This document shows positions 36,701-45,489 of a DNA stretch of 64,000 nucleotides, piece after piece. A model generated the notes under the pieces. That model was given only the letters and a program-made list of their open reading frames with translations. It was not told the origin of the DNA and searched no databases. The translations under genes were made by a program, and so were the position numbers. Numbering within the stretch: the first letter of the stretch is position 1; each line of letters opens with the position of its first letter. The stretch comes from Tabrizicola_A sp965284335 (GTDB lineage: Bacteria; Pseudomonadota; Alphaproteobacteria; Rhodobacterales; Rhodobacteraceae), in assembly GCF_965284335.1 (NCBI RefSeq), contig NZ_OZ260076.1; one strand, written 5' to 3'.

Positions 36701-36946
36701 CATGCCCGCAAGCCCGGCGTGCCGCTGATCGACGTTCTGCTTGAGGCCGGGGCGATCCGGTTCAAGCCGATCCTGCTGACCGCGCTTGCCGCGATCATCG
36801 GCGCGATCACCATCCTGACCGACCCGATCTTTCAGGGGCTGGCGATCAGCCTTCTTTTCGGGCTGATCTCGTCCACGCTGCTGACGGTTCTGGTCATTCC
36901 GGCCATCTATATCTGGCTGCGCGGGGACAAGCCGACCAAGGCATAA
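33698..36946 (+). CDS. RND efflux transporter permease
   Basis: 1082 residues, within the usual range, with the two-fold repeat of six membrane helices and two large periplasmic loops. The proton-relay Asp pair lies in IGILVDDAIVVIENI (TM4) and the start resembles TRAFITSPLTPLFLL. A His/Gly-rich loop (GHGGGHGHDAADGG) between the halves is unusual and might bind metal. The HAE1-type pump expels drugs, lipophilic compounds or similar; no outer-membrane channel gene is adjacent. It ends before a terminator shared with the GPx-like gene. Confidence 0.93.
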   Translation: MSKPDTTPEQLTSSGIAGNLTRAFITSPLTPLFLLAALVLGLVALVTLPREEEPQISVPMVDIHLRADGLRAEDAVKLVTEQLETIVKSIPGVEHVYSQTRDDGAMVTARFEVGTSGDAAILRVHEKMRANMDRIPGGIPEPLIVGRGIDDVAIMVVTLSPNPQVADRWTAADLTRVAREVQVEVAALPDIGLTYLVGEQPEEIRINPDPERLAQAGLTLQALAGKVEGANKAFALGNIRQDGKQIDLAAGETLQGLDQISNLLVTTRDGRPVYLRDVATVSLKTDPKENRVFTMSKADGSTFDVRVPAVSLAVAKRPGANAVAIAEEIRHAISGLEGKIIPADLTVEFTRDYGESADEKANELLFHLALATISIVALVWVAIGWREAVVVAIVIPVTILLTLFAARIMGYTLNRVSLFALIFSIGILVDDAIVVIENIARHWAMKDGRSRAQAAIDAVSEVGNPTIVATLTVVAALLPMLFVSGMMGPYMSPIPANASAAMVFSFFVAVMVTPWLMMKFGKADGHGGGHGHDAADGGALGRAYRKVARPILTSRKNATRFLLAVTAATILSMGLFYTKSVTVKLLPFDNKSELAVVLDMPRGSSVEETDRVLTQIATALEPVEEIISIQSHAGTAAPFNFNGLVRHYYLRNEPRYGDLQVNLSPKGERDRESHEIALDLRQRVLALDLPDGAAIKVVEPPPGPPVMATLLAEIYGPDAETRRAVALKLREIFATIPFIVDVDDSFGVPSERQRLVLNDANLDFHKVEQGDVFQTIGLLYGGTTVGYSHRSEGRQPLPIRLARDKADMVLDERALSTPIPANLLPGDRSVVELGDVVEIKTEMQSHPIFRHNGRAAEMVTAELAGDYEAPLYGIIAVNRAIEAADWGDLPKPNISLNGVPEDQSVPTVLWDGEWEVTWVTFRDMGAAFGVALLGIYILVVAQFGSFKLPLVILTPVPLTFIGIMIGHWMFGAPFSATSMIGFIALAGIIVRNSILLVDFILHARKPGVPLIDVLLEAGAIRFKPILLTALAAIIGAITILTDPIFQGLAISLLFGLISSTLLTVLVIPAIYIWLRGDKPTKA

Positions 36947-36966
36947 GCCTAAAGGTGATGCGGGAT

Positions 36967-36995
36967 AAGGGGCTGCCGTTTGGCGGCCCCTTATT
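36967..36995. terminator. Terminator between the RND permease and the GPx-like gene
   Basis: An 11-base stem AAGGGGCTGCC / GGCGGCCCCTT (one G-U pair), four-base loop, followed by TTATTG. It reaches into the stop codon of the convergent GPx-like gene and can serve both strands. Confidence 0.75.
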
Positions 36996-37521
36996 GCGTC
37001 AACAACCCGTCAATCGCGTTGGTGATCGGGCGGGCGTCAGGCTTCGTCGTCGATCCCCAGGCTTTAACAAACTCCCCATCGGGGCCGATCAGCACCTTGT
37101 TAAAGTTCCAGCCGGGGGTGAAGCCATGGGCATCGCGCGCCCAGGCATAGAACGGGTGAACCTTGCCCTTCGCCACATTCTGGATAGTGGTCATCGGCAG
37201 GTTCAGATCGAAATTCACCTCGCAGAATTCCTTGACCTCGGCCTCGCTGGCCAGTTCCTGCGCGAAATCGTCTGAGGGCACGGCCAGCACCACGGCACGA
37301 CCCTGATAGCGGTCAGAGAGGTCCTGAAGGTTCTCATACTGCCCGGCAAAGCCACAGAGCGAGGCGGTGTTCACCACCAGCACAGGCTTGCCGCGCCAAT
37401 CCTTGGTGGAATAGCTGCCGCCATCAATCGAGGAGAAGGTGAAGCTCGGCGCGTCGGCCCGTGCGGCCACGGGGGCGGAAACCACAAGGGCCAGCAAAGC
37501 TGCAAGACGAAGGGTGCGCAT
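36991..37521 (-). CDS. Exported glutathione peroxidase-like thiol peroxidase
   Basis: 176 residues from the ATG at MRTLRLAALLALVV, preceded by AGGAGG. A Sec signal peptide (to about AARADA) puts it in the periplasm, unlike most bacterial GPx proteins. The peroxidatic Cys is in NTASLCGFAGQYENLQ, and GWNFNKVLIGPDG gives the Trp/Asn region. Cys replaces selenocysteine, as usual in bacteria, so the reductant is more likely thioredoxin-like than glutathione. Confidence 0.9.
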   Translation of the reverse strand: MRTLRLAALLALVVSAPVAARADAPSFTFSSIDGGSYSTKDWRGKPVLVVNTASLCGFAGQYENLQDLSDRYQGRAVVLAVPSDDFAQELASEAEVKEFCEVNFDLNLPMTTIQNVAKGKVHPFYAWARDAHGFTPGWNFNKVLIGPDGEFVKAWGSTTKPDARPITNAIDGLLTQ

Positions 37522-37569
37522 GAATACCTCCTGCAAGTGCAGAAGATACGCAACTTTCACGGCATTGGA

Positions 37570-38622
37570 TCAGCGGCGGATTGTGTCGCCGGGTTCCAGC
37601 GTGGGGAAAAGCTCCACCACCTCGCCGCCGATCACGCCCTGTTGCGACTTGCCGGCGATGATCTCGGCCGCGCGGCGGCCGATTTCCAGACGGCAGGCAT
37701 CCATGGTGGCCAGTTTGCGCGGCAGACCGTCCAAAAGCTCAACCCCATTGAACCCTGCCAAACCGATCTTGCCCGGCACATCCAGACCCTGCTCAAGGCA
37801 GTACAAAAGCCCGCCCGCGCCGATCATGTCATTGGAATAATAAAGAAAATCAATATCCGGCTTGCGCGTCAACACGGCCTGAGTCATCTCGCGACCCTTC
37901 AAAAGTGCCGAGCCGCCCGAATAAAATTCGCTGTCAGCAAGGGAAAGCCCGGCCTTCGCCAGCGCCTCTTCAAACCCCTCAAGCCGCTTTTTCGCGCGGA
38001 AGTCATTGGGCATCTGCGTGCCGAGAAAGGCAATCCGCCGATAGCCCGCGGCCACGATGGCCTCGGCCATCTGGCGCCCGGCGCGGCGGTGCGAAATGCC
38101 AACGGCGCTGTCAATCGGGGTGCCGTCGATGTCCATGATCTCGACAATTGGCACGCCAGCCTGTGCCATCATGGCGCGTGCGGCATCGGAATGTTCAAGC
38201 CCGGCCACGATCAACCCAGTCGGTCGCCAAGAGAGCATTTCATAGATCACGGCCTCTTCACGGTCGGGCGAATAGTTGGTCACGCCGACCACGGGTTGCA
38301 GGCCGGTATCCTCTAGCACTTCGGAAATCCCGGTCATCACTTCGGGAAAGACCATGTTCGACAGCGACGGGATCACCACCCCCACAAGATTGACGCGCTG
38401 GCTGGCTAGGGCTCCGGCAATCTTGTTGGGAACATAGCCCAATGTCCGGGCGGCCTGAAGGACGCGTTCCCGCGTGGCATCCGACACATCGCCCCGGTTA
38501 CGCAAAACGCGGCTGACCGTCATCTCACTGACACCCGACGCCTCCGAGACATCGCGCAAGGTCAAAGTGCGGCGGGGATCGGTATTGGCTGGGTTGGTCA
38601 CGGCTATCGCCCCATGATGCAT
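37570..38622 (-). CDS. LacI family transcriptional regulator (GntR-type)
   Basis: 350 residues. An N-terminal LacI helix-turn-helix (LRDVSEASGVSEMTVSRVL) and hinge (PNKIAGALASQR) lead into a periplasmic-binding-protein-like effector domain. Overall character resembles the gluconate repressor GntR branch, for example VVIPSLSNMVFPEVMTG. No sugar-catabolic gene is adjacent, so target and inducer are unknown. It lies just before the tRNA used by the genomic island. Confidence 0.92.
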   Translation of the reverse strand: MHHGAIAVTNPANTDPRRTLTLRDVSEASGVSEMTVSRVLRNRGDVSDATRERVLQAARTLGYVPNKIAGALASQRVNLVGVVIPSLSNMVFPEVMTGISEVLEDTGLQPVVGVTNYSPDREEAVIYEMLSWRPTGLIVAGLEHSDAARAMMAQAGVPIVEIMDIDGTPIDSAVGISHRRAGRQMAEAIVAAGYRRIAFLGTQMPNDFRAKKRLEGFEEALAKAGLSLADSEFYSGGSALLKGREMTQAVLTRKPDIDFLYYSNDMIGAGGLLYCLEQGLDVPGKIGLAGFNGVELLDGLPRKLATMDACRLEIGRRAAEIIAGKSQQGVIGGEVVELFPTLEPGDTIRR

Positions 38623-38726
38623 CTCACATCTTGTTAGCGGTAAAACCCGCCCTGTCCAAGACTGTTCATTTTACCGAATGCTGGCCCGTTGCCTTTGGCG
38701 GCATTTGCGCGCAAAAAGGCCCTGCT

Positions 38727-38803
38727 GGCCCCGTGGCTCAACTGGATAGAGCAGCCCCCTCCTAAGGGGCAGGTTGGTGGTTCGAATCCACTCGGGGTCT
38801 CCA
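38727..38803 (+). tRNA. tRNA-Arg (anticodon CCT), island attachment gene
   Basis: A 77-base cloverleaf folds by hand: acceptor GGCCCCG / CGGGGTC with one G-U pair, D stem GCTC/GAGC, anticodon stem GCCCC/GGGGC with loop CTCCTAA (anticodon CCT, decoding AGG), T stem GGTGG/CCACT and loop TTCGAAT, then T and an encoded CCA. Its 3' part, from the anticodon loop on, is the left direct repeat of the island. The discriminator base here is T, while the matching site at the far end of the island reads A. Confidence 0.95.
38759..38799 (+). repeat. attL: 41-bp direct repeat in tRNA-Arg
   Basis: Starts CTCCTAAGGGGCAGG and ends CACTCGGGGTC. It is identical to 53047-53087. It covers the tRNA anticodon loop to base 72 and is the left junction of the island. 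Confidence 0.95.
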
Positions 38804-38954
38804 TTTTATTATTTAAATTCAATAACTTATGGATTTCGATTTTCTTGAAATCGGTCAAAAATACCCAAAAAGTCATGCACAAACGATGCACAAAATTGTG
38901 TCTCTGAGCCTAAGTTGTTGATATTCTTGATCTGCGATTGGTCGAGGGTTCGTG

Positions 38955-40166
38955 ATGGAAAAGCAGAAGTATGAGGACATTCGGGGCGACGGCAGACTGA
39001 TGTTGTGGCAACGGGGCGGTCCAGATCAGAATTTCTCAGTTCGCATTACCGTCCCTGGGTCAAAGTCATACAAACGGTTATCGTCCAAGACTTCAGATCG
39101 GAAAGAGGCGATCAAAGTCGCCCTTGAACTGTATGACGATCTTTATCATCAGGTCAGGACGACAGGCTCGATCCACTCGACGACCTACGGCGATGTGTTC
39201 AACAAGTGGCGGCAGTCAAAACAGAATTCACATGGCGCGGAATCAAAGAAGGATCGGTCGGTCGAATACGCCGAAACCTATTCACTAGGTTACTTCGGGG
39301 CGATGCGGATCGACCAGATCACAGCGAAGGATCTCCACAAATATTGGGATTGGCGAAAGGTCAATTTCAAGAAGAAGAAGCCGTCAGACGAAACCCTGAA
39401 CCGAGAACGGAACGCCATTCAAGGGTTGATGAGATTTGCGCTTCAACATGGATATCTTGCGACACCATTGAAGATCCCGAAACTGGAAACGAAAGGGATC
39501 AGCCGACGCCCGACCTTCACACTGCCAGAATGGAAAAAGATCACGGTCGGGATGAGGACGTGGGTCGAAGATGGTCGAGCAAAAGGTCATTGGCGGGAAC
39601 GGTTTGTCCTACAGCAATATGTCCTGTTACTCAGCAACAGCGGTATTCGTATTGGTGAGATGAGAAACGTGACATGGGATGATGTTTCATCGGTCGATGG
39701 AGCCGATGGCAAACTGATCATCATAAAGGTCAACGGCAAAACCGGGATGCGAGAGGTCGTCTGTAATCCGGGAAGCGAAGTCTATCTGCAACGCTTGTAC
39801 GACCTGCGCAAAGATGAATTGGGCGGTGCTGCTCCGGCACTGAGCGAACCAGTTTTCATCAACCCACACACAGGGTCACCGATCACGTCATTCAAGGTCG
39901 GGTTCAACTCAATGTTGAAGTGGTGTGACGTGCCAATTGCCAAAGACGGTATGAACCGCACGATCTATTCCCTTCGCCATTTCTACGGCACACAGAGGCT
40001 ACGGGGTAATATCAACCCCTATATCTTGGCGAAGAATATGGGGACGTCCGTCGAGCTGATCGAGAAGTTCTACGGTCACATTCTGACGCCAGACATTATG
40101 TCATCAATCAGAAAAACTACTAACCAAACGACGAGGGACAGGAGCGAGAAGGCGTATCCGTTCTGA
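38955..40166 (+). CDS. Tyrosine recombinase/integrase of the island
   Basis: 403 residues (a GTG one codon earlier is possible). The N-terminal half is the DNA-binding arm and core-binding part; the C-terminal catalytic domain has Arg in SGIRIGEMRNVTW, the box-II residues in IYSLRHFYGTQ (Tyr where the first His of HxLRH is often found) and the nucleophile Tyr in IEKFYGHILTPD. It lies 152 bases inside attL and points into the island, the usual place for the enzyme that integrates and excises it. Confidence 0.94.
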   Translation: MEKQKYEDIRGDGRLMLWQRGGPDQNFSVRITVPGSKSYKRLSSKTSDRKEAIKVALELYDDLYHQVRTTGSIHSTTYGDVFNKWRQSKQNSHGAESKKDRSVEYAETYSLGYFGAMRIDQITAKDLHKYWDWRKVNFKKKKPSDETLNRERNAIQGLMRFALQHGYLATPLKIPKLETKGISRRPTFTLPEWKKITVGMRTWVEDGRAKGHWRERFVLQQYVLLLSNSGIRIGEMRNVTWDDVSSVDGADGKLIIIKVNGKTGMREVVCNPGSEVYLQRLYDLRKDELGGAAPALSEPVFINPHTGSPITSFKVGFNSMLKWCDVPIAKDGMNRTIYSLRHFYGTQRLRGNINPYILAKNMGTSVELIEKFYGHILTPDIMSSIRKTTNQTTRDRSEKAYPF

Positions 40167-40168
40167 TT

Positions 40169-40183
40169 GTTTACAGTAGAAAC
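40169..40183. promoter_or_regulatory. Island palindrome, copy 1 (GTTTACAGTAGAAAC)
   Basis: GTTT...AAAC inverted repeat lying directly after the integrase stop. It matches the other copies in both arms with a different centre. See copies at 41286, 51578, 51837 and 52838. Confidence 0.5.
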
Positions 40184-40196
40184 AGGATTTGAAATG

Positions 40197-40221
40197 CAAA
40201 AAGCGCCGATGAGCGGCGCTT
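40197..40221 (-). terminator. Terminator of the HTH protein gene
   Basis: Stem AAGCGCCG / CGGCGCTT with a five-base loop; on the minus strand it is followed by TTT. It lies 57 bases after the stop of the gene at 40278-41138. Confidence 0.75.
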
Positions 40222-40277
40222 CATGACAACAAGATTTTCAATGATTAAGCGGCGAATTGGATTGCCGTATCTGGGAA

Positions 40278-41138
40278 CTAATCGTTGGGTCGCATTTGTG
40301 GGATGAATTTTTTCCGACGCTTCTCGGACACTTCTTGTTCTGCCTTCTCCCACAAACGACTCTGGTCAAGCCGATCGCTGCCGATGGCAGAAAATGCCTC
40401 TTCGAAATTCTTGGACTTCATCAAGTCGTTCAGTTCGTCTTTGGTATAGGGACCAAATAGAGTTTTATCCTTGGCATATGTGAGGTATTCCGCCTTCGCT
40501 TTCACAAACTCTTTGCGCACAGCCCGGTTAAATTCACGCTCAAGTTCGACCCCAAATTGAGCGGTATCGTTGTCGAGTTCTGAACTCTCAACGACACGAA
40601 TGTAGTTGAGGCGATTTTGGATCTTCTCGATCAGATCGCGCAATTCATCGTAATCAGAGCCGCAGAAATTTCCCCCTTTTATGGCGTTGATGTCGATTTG
40701 GATGCTGAACACGGTTTTGTACGGATCGACTTCAGTGATAGCTTTCGCCTTGGCTGAATTCACTTGGCTCTGGGTGACTATTCCATCGCCGTCGAGACGA
40801 CCGATCAGTTTCTCGAACTCATCATCTGTCAGTTTCGTGACTTCGTAAAGTACTGTCCACGCCTCAGTCGCACTGAAGGTTTTATCGTGGTCACGGAGAC
40901 GTTTGCTTTTGCTGATCGAGATCAGTTTCGAGGTTTTGCTTTTACTGAACCCAGTCTGCGTCATCAAAGATTTCATCATGTAAGACGTGAAACCGAACTC
41001 ATCAGCTGCTGCAGCAAAGATATCGGCAATCTGGCGCCAAGAGCGCGTAGCATCGCCGATATGCTTCTTGATCTGAGCAACGTAGATCGAAACAGCAGTT
41101 TTGTTCGACGTCATCACTGGAAGCTGGGCGGTAGTCAT
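40278..41138 (-). CDS. Unknown island protein with ParB/KorB-like HTH region
   Basis: 286 residues with a perfect AAGGAGG ribosome site. I do not recognise the family. Residues about 40-85 (FGFTSYMMKSLMTQTGFSKS, then KTSKLISISKSKRLRDHDKT) read like the helix-turn-helix of ParB/KorB-type or replication-accessory proteins; FSATEAWTVLYEVTKLTDDEFEKL continues the helical bundle. The C-terminal half is charged, helical and ends in a basic tail (EKRRKKFIPQ). No nuclease, ATPase or membrane motif is seen. A 15-bp palindrome lies about 150 bases upstream of its start, and copies recur across the island, so it is a candidate binder of those sites. Confidence 0.75.
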   Translation of the reverse strand: MTTAQLPVMTSNKTAVSIYVAQIKKHIGDATRSWRQIADIFAAAADEFGFTSYMMKSLMTQTGFSKSKTSKLISISKSKRLRDHDKTFSATEAWTVLYEVTKLTDDEFEKLIGRLDGDGIVTQSQVNSAKAKAITEVDPYKTVFSIQIDINAIKGGNFCGSDYDELRDLIEKIQNRLNYIRVVESSELDNDTAQFGVELEREFNRAVRKEFVKAKAEYLTYAKDKTLFGPYTKDELNDLMKSKNFEEAFSAIGSDRLDQSRLWEKAEQEVSEKRRKKFIPQMRPND

Positions 41139-41517
41139 CTCATACCTCCTTGATTTTAGTGGGAATGTAAGAGCATTTTGGATCGCCTTCTTTCGCGCAC
41201 TGACTCGTTGGACATAGTTGATCAGGCGATTTGAGCCGAGTGAAAAAATTCAGAGCGTCAGGCACAGCCGGTCTTGTCCAAAAGTGTTTCCACTGGAAAC
41301 GAGGGTTGAATGGCTGAGAAGTGGTCAGGTGACGGTCGTTACTATCTTCCGGCGCAACGGATCTAGCCTTACCGTCTCTTGTTTGAATTTGTGAAACTCG
41401 CCCATTCCGACCCAGACATCACCGTTAACTACGACTTCTATTCTGAAGGGAGTCCGTTCTGGGAGTTCTCATTCAATAAATTGTGGGCGGGAGAACGATG
41501 GCGGACGTTGTTCGCTG
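41139..41517. other. Intergenic stretch with an island palindrome
   Basis: About 380 AT-rich bases with no credible gene. The only structure I see is the palindrome GTTTCCACTGGAAAC at 41286-41300. The 3' part runs into the transposase remnant. Confidence 0.6.
41286..41300. promoter_or_regulatory. Island palindrome, copy 2 (GTTTCCACTGGAAAC)
   Basis: A near-perfect inverted repeat, identical to the copy at 51578-51592. It lies 148 bases upstream of the start of the HTH protein gene. Confidence 0.6.
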
Positions 41518-41631
41518 TCATTGCCGCAGCTTCCCTTTAATACTCATCCCGCGTTCCAACATCAGCCCCACCGCCTGTGCGAGGAACTCGGGTGAATACG
41601 GCTTCGACGTCTTTTTTTGTGCATGATCCAT
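41518..41631 (-). pseudogene. Remnant of an IS3-type transposase OrfA
   Basis: The 37-codon fragment starting MDHAQKKTSKPYSPEF and continuing LAQAVGLMLERGMSI resembles the N-terminus of IS3-family OrfA proteins (the helix-turn-helix start). It stops early and no OrfB or inverted repeats follow. I take it as a decayed insertion sequence; the match is short, so confidence is limited. Confidence 0.5.
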
Positions 41632-41719
41632 AACGCCCAATTCTCCGAGAGCTTTGCCCTCCGGCAAACCCGGGCCGGTGCAACAAGCAGACCAGAGCAA
41701 GTCTTTAAAGACGATTTAT

Positions 41720-42412
41720 TCAATCTTCCACAAATCCTTGACCGTGAAACACATAGCCGACGTTTCTATGTGCTTTTACTGGTAATGGGTTCTCACGATC
41801 TCCCAGGCGAGACCGCATTCTCGAAATCATGACTTCAAGTGAGCGATAGAAGTCGTAAGTTTGGATTCCATCGCGCGCTATCGCCGCACGTATCAGGGTA
41901 TCTCTCGAGACAGCTTGCTGACTTGCTAGAATTAGAAGTTCTAGTATTCGGAACTCACTGGATGTCAGCCCAAAATTTCCTCCAAAGGGTGAGACTATGG
42001 AATGTTTGGATCTCGATAATTTCCAGCACTTCTTGGCCCCTTCTTTTGCCGACTGGCGATCTAATATCTGACAACAAATTAAAAATAGCTCTCTTAAATC
42101 AACTGGTTTTGACATGAAAAAATCTGCCCCGCCCCGAAGTAAAGCGAGCCGAGTATCAATATCGCTGTGACCAGATACGATGATGACAACAGGTCTACGG
42201 TTAACATCCAGCTGAGCCATTATATCCTGGCCGGAGAGCTCAGGCATATCAAGATCCAAGAGTAGGATTCTAAACTTTCCGAGTTCTAAAGTGACGGTCA
42301 GACTTGGATCGGATAAAATAGCGACCCCCAGGCCCCCTGCCATGAAATACTTTTTGAGGTCGGCGAGAAACCCATGGTCATCATCGATTGCAAGGATGTC
42401 ATTACTGTACAT
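41720..42412 (-). CDS. OmpR-type response regulator
   Basis: 230 residues. The receiver domain has the acidic pair in AIDDDHG, the phospho-Asp in LLLDLDMPE, the Ser switch in IVSGHSD and Lys in MSKPVD. The C-terminal winged helix (LTSSEFRILELLI, SLEVMISRMRSRLG, GYVFHG) is OmpR/PhoB type. It overlaps the histidine kinase stop by 11 bases, so it is the cognate regulator. Located between IS remains and the kinase, divergent from the surface-protein gene, which is a plausible target. Confidence 0.93.
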   Translation of the reverse strand: MYSNDILAIDDDHGFLADLKKYFMAGGLGVAILSDPSLTVTLELGKFRILLLDLDMPELSGQDIMAQLDVNRRPVVIIVSGHSDIDTRLALLRGGADFFMSKPVDLRELFLICCQILDRQSAKEGAKKCWKLSRSKHSIVSPFGGNFGLTSSEFRILELLILASQQAVSRDTLIRAAIARDGIQTYDFYRSLEVMISRMRSRLGDRENPLPVKAHRNVGYVFHGQGFVED

Positions 42413-43787
42413 GATCGTTCAAGTTTTCTGTCTTGAGCTTGCAAGGAAAGGATAGCCGCAACGTTGAGGGGGCTTGTGAATACACCTGACAATTTCCACC
42501 GTGTGATCTCGCTATTTCGCGCGCGACATAGAGGCCTAGCCCGCAGCCATTCACAGACCCTATTCTAACGTTTTCAATCCTGTAAAACTGCTGAAAAACA
42601 TTCTCAGCTTCATTCTTCTCGATGCCCGTCCCGTCATCGATAATATCCAGTATTACAAAGTCTTTTTCGAAAGATACCCGTATTTCTGGGCGAATATGGT
42701 TTCCTCCAAATTTTATTGCATTCTCAATGAGGTTTCCAACGCAAATATCGAATAAAAGCGGATCCACTTTTATCAAACAGTGTGGCATAGCTGCAGTTGA
42801 GCGGATGACAATGTTCCATTTAATTTCGATGTCTTTCAGGGCTTCAGATAGCCCCAGTTCGATAGCGGAATGATGTCGGATAAGTATCTCAATGTCTTCG
42901 TACTCTGCGATCCTAAGTATGTACTGGTTCATGGTTTCCGCAAGGGTGCTCAGTCGCTTGAGATCCAATCTTGATGCGTCACTTGGATCCTCGCGTATTA
43001 CTTCGACAGCCGATTTGAGAGCGTTGATAGGCCTCTTTAGTTCGTGCAACATCAGTTTTTGAAGATTTTTTTGTCCTTGAATCGCGGTTGTGAGCGCCAA
43101 ATTAAGGTCTTTCTCCCGTTTTAAGAATGAGTGAGTTGTGTTTGAAATGATCGCAGTGCCGTTTAGAAAAAGGCCAATCGCAAAACAGAATACCGCAGTA
43201 ATCGACCAGATGAAAAATATCTGATCCCATAACGCAAAGGCGAGAAGATTGGCTTCTGTGTCCATGATAGCGGAAACTCCACGAAATATGGAGAAGGTGA
43301 CGTTACCGATTGCAAACAGAGCCAGTGCCGCATCGCCCAATCTGCTGATCCGGTTGACACTCCAATACACCATCAGGAAAATCAACGTTGAATTCAGCGA
43401 GATGAATGCCGAAATCAGCGCGACTCGGTTTGGATAGGAGTTGGCAAAGGTATAGAGGATGATGAGGCCCACAAGGTAGACTCCTAGAGTGACCAAATCT
43501 AAGTGTTCAAGAACCCGGAAATTCTTGACCATCCTTAGCGCTCTGAGATTCATGATATAACCGCAGCTTATTAGAACGTTCGCAATGAGTGGTATGAAAT
43601 CATGCGGAAGAAGGTTTCGAGTTGCAGCCAAGGCCGCTCCGATGAATGTGAGCAAGAGACCTAGGCCTGCTACGCCCCAGAATTCCATATCCCGATGGTT
43701 CACAGCGTATGAAAGAAACACGAAGCTGGGAATCAGAAGGGCTGCAGCAAGCAGGGCGGCGAATTGTGAGAAGATGTCTTCAGTCAT
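42402..43787 (-). CDS. Membrane sensor histidine kinase
   Basis: 461 residues. The first 230 form about seven hydrophobic helices with very short loops, so the sensor part is membrane-embedded rather than periplasmic. The transmitter has the phospho-acceptor His in MLHELKRPINALKSA, N box IENAIKFGG, G1 DIIDDGTGIEKNEA, and G2 GCGLGLYVAREIARSHGG. It is co-translated with the response regulator downstream. The stimulus is unknown. Its start is 223 bases from the divergently transcribed repeat-protein gene. Confidence 0.92.
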   Translation of the reverse strand: MTEDIFSQFAALLAAALLIPSFVFLSYAVNHRDMEFWGVAGLGLLLTFIGAALAATRNLLPHDFIPLIANVLISCGYIMNLRALRMVKNFRVLEHLDLVTLGVYLVGLIILYTFANSYPNRVALISAFISLNSTLIFLMVYWSVNRISRLGDAALALFAIGNVTFSIFRGVSAIMDTEANLLAFALWDQIFFIWSITAVFCFAIGLFLNGTAIISNTTHSFLKREKDLNLALTTAIQGQKNLQKLMLHELKRPINALKSAVEVIREDPSDASRLDLKRLSTLAETMNQYILRIAEYEDIEILIRHHSAIELGLSEALKDIEIKWNIVIRSTAAMPHCLIKVDPLLFDICVGNLIENAIKFGGNHIRPEIRVSFEKDFVILDIIDDGTGIEKNEAENVFQQFYRIENVRIGSVNGCGLGLYVAREIARSHGGNCQVYSQAPSTLRLSFPCKLKTENLNDHVQ

Positions 43788-44010
43788 AGTTGTTTGATCA
43801 TGGGTTCAATTTGCTCGGCTGGCCGATTTTGTAGGATAGCTAACAGCCTTATTATAAAAAAAATCGCCTTTTTCGATCTTCAATTTGAGCCTTGTTGAGC
43901 TTTGGTGATTTCTAGAGAGGAAACTTAAGTTGAGACTTCGGCGCACAGAATATTAACGCATCCTGCCAACGGCAAATTTGTCGGGATTGTGCTGATGGGA
44001 GCGTCGTATC
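43788..44010. promoter_or_regulatory. Divergent promoter region between kinase and surface-protein gene
   Basis: 223 AT-rich bases between two divergent starts. It must hold promoters for both; I see AT-rich hexamers but no site good enough to name. Confidence 0.4.
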
Positions 44011-45489
44011 ATGCGGGTTGGAAAACATCTGTTTAAATTGGTCTTTCTGAATTGGTTCAGAATGTTTTTTGTATCCGCGTTGTTAGCTTTTCCTAGTGCA
44101 TCCGGTGCGCAAACCTCCGAAGTGGCAATATCATTCGTTGATGCTGGCTATGGCCCGTTTACAACCACTAACCTCCAAGATCTAGAAAATCCGTTGAGTC
44201 TCAAGGCGGCTGGATTTTCAAATATTGAGTTTCTACAGAACACCACTTCTGGAAAATTCGAGGTCATAAAGGGGCTCTGCGGAAGTCAAGGAAATGACGT
44301 TGAAGTAACTGTGAGATTGACTCCTGCTGATGGAGTAATTTTGAATCCGACGACCAACGCCCTCGACGCTAATGGTAGGCTGTCGTTCATTGCATGTATC
44401 AATTGGCTCGACCAGCCTGTCGGGAAAGTCGCTGGTTTTGGCTTCATGCTGCCGTTGATTACCCCAAGTTTCGTGATTGATTTTGATAATAGAGATGACC
44501 TTACCTTCTCGAGAACTGCCGCAACGACAGGCACCAACTTCTTTGCCGACCTCCCTGGCAATCCCGTGTACACATTCAACGGTGTCAACGACGTCAAGGG
44601 CAGCGCGAATCTGAAGGATACGGCGATCGTTACAGAACTGAATAAATTGCTACCGGACACACCTGGGATTGAAGGTGTGAAGACGGTTGCAATCACGAGC
44701 GACACGGGCGTGGTAGGCCTGAGCGTTGGCGACACGCTGACCTACACGATTGCGATCACAAACACGGGCAGTGTGTCGCTTACGGGCGTTGCTGTCCAAA
44801 GCGACACGCTGAGCCGCGGCACAGGGACTTCGCTGACTGCGATTTCTGGCTTTACCGCTGCAAACTTTACGACGACGGGCAGCACGACGCTCGCGCCCGG
44901 TGCATCGGTTAGCTACACGGCCACCTATATTGTCACGCAAGCGGATATCGACGCGGGCGGTCTTTCGAACACGGCAACGGTTGTTGGTACGCCACCCTCT
45001 GGCCCTGCGGTGACCGACATAACTGACAATGGTGATGATACTGACAACAACTTTTTCGATGATGCCACGACCCTGACCGTCGCAGCATCCCCTGCGATGA
45101 CGGTGACGAAGACAGCCGATATCACAGGGTTTAGTAATCCTGTGAAAGTGGGCGACGAGATCGTTTACACGATCACGGTTGAGAATACCGGCAACGTATC
45201 GCTGACGACAGTTTTGCTGGATGATCCTCTGACTGCGGACGAGGCGTATGTTTCGGGCGATGAAGGTACTGCAGACACGATGGAGGTGGGCGAGGTTTGG
45301 ACCTATTCCGCCACCTACGCCCTGACGCAGGCCGATATTGACGCCGGCAAAGTGGAGAACATAGCCGTAGCCACCGCAACGCCACCCTCTGGGACTGCGT
45401 TCGACGTGGAAAGCTCCGCCACGGGTAATGGAACCCCCGGTGATGGCGAGGGTACCCCGACGGCGGTGACGCTCACGGCATCCCCTGCG

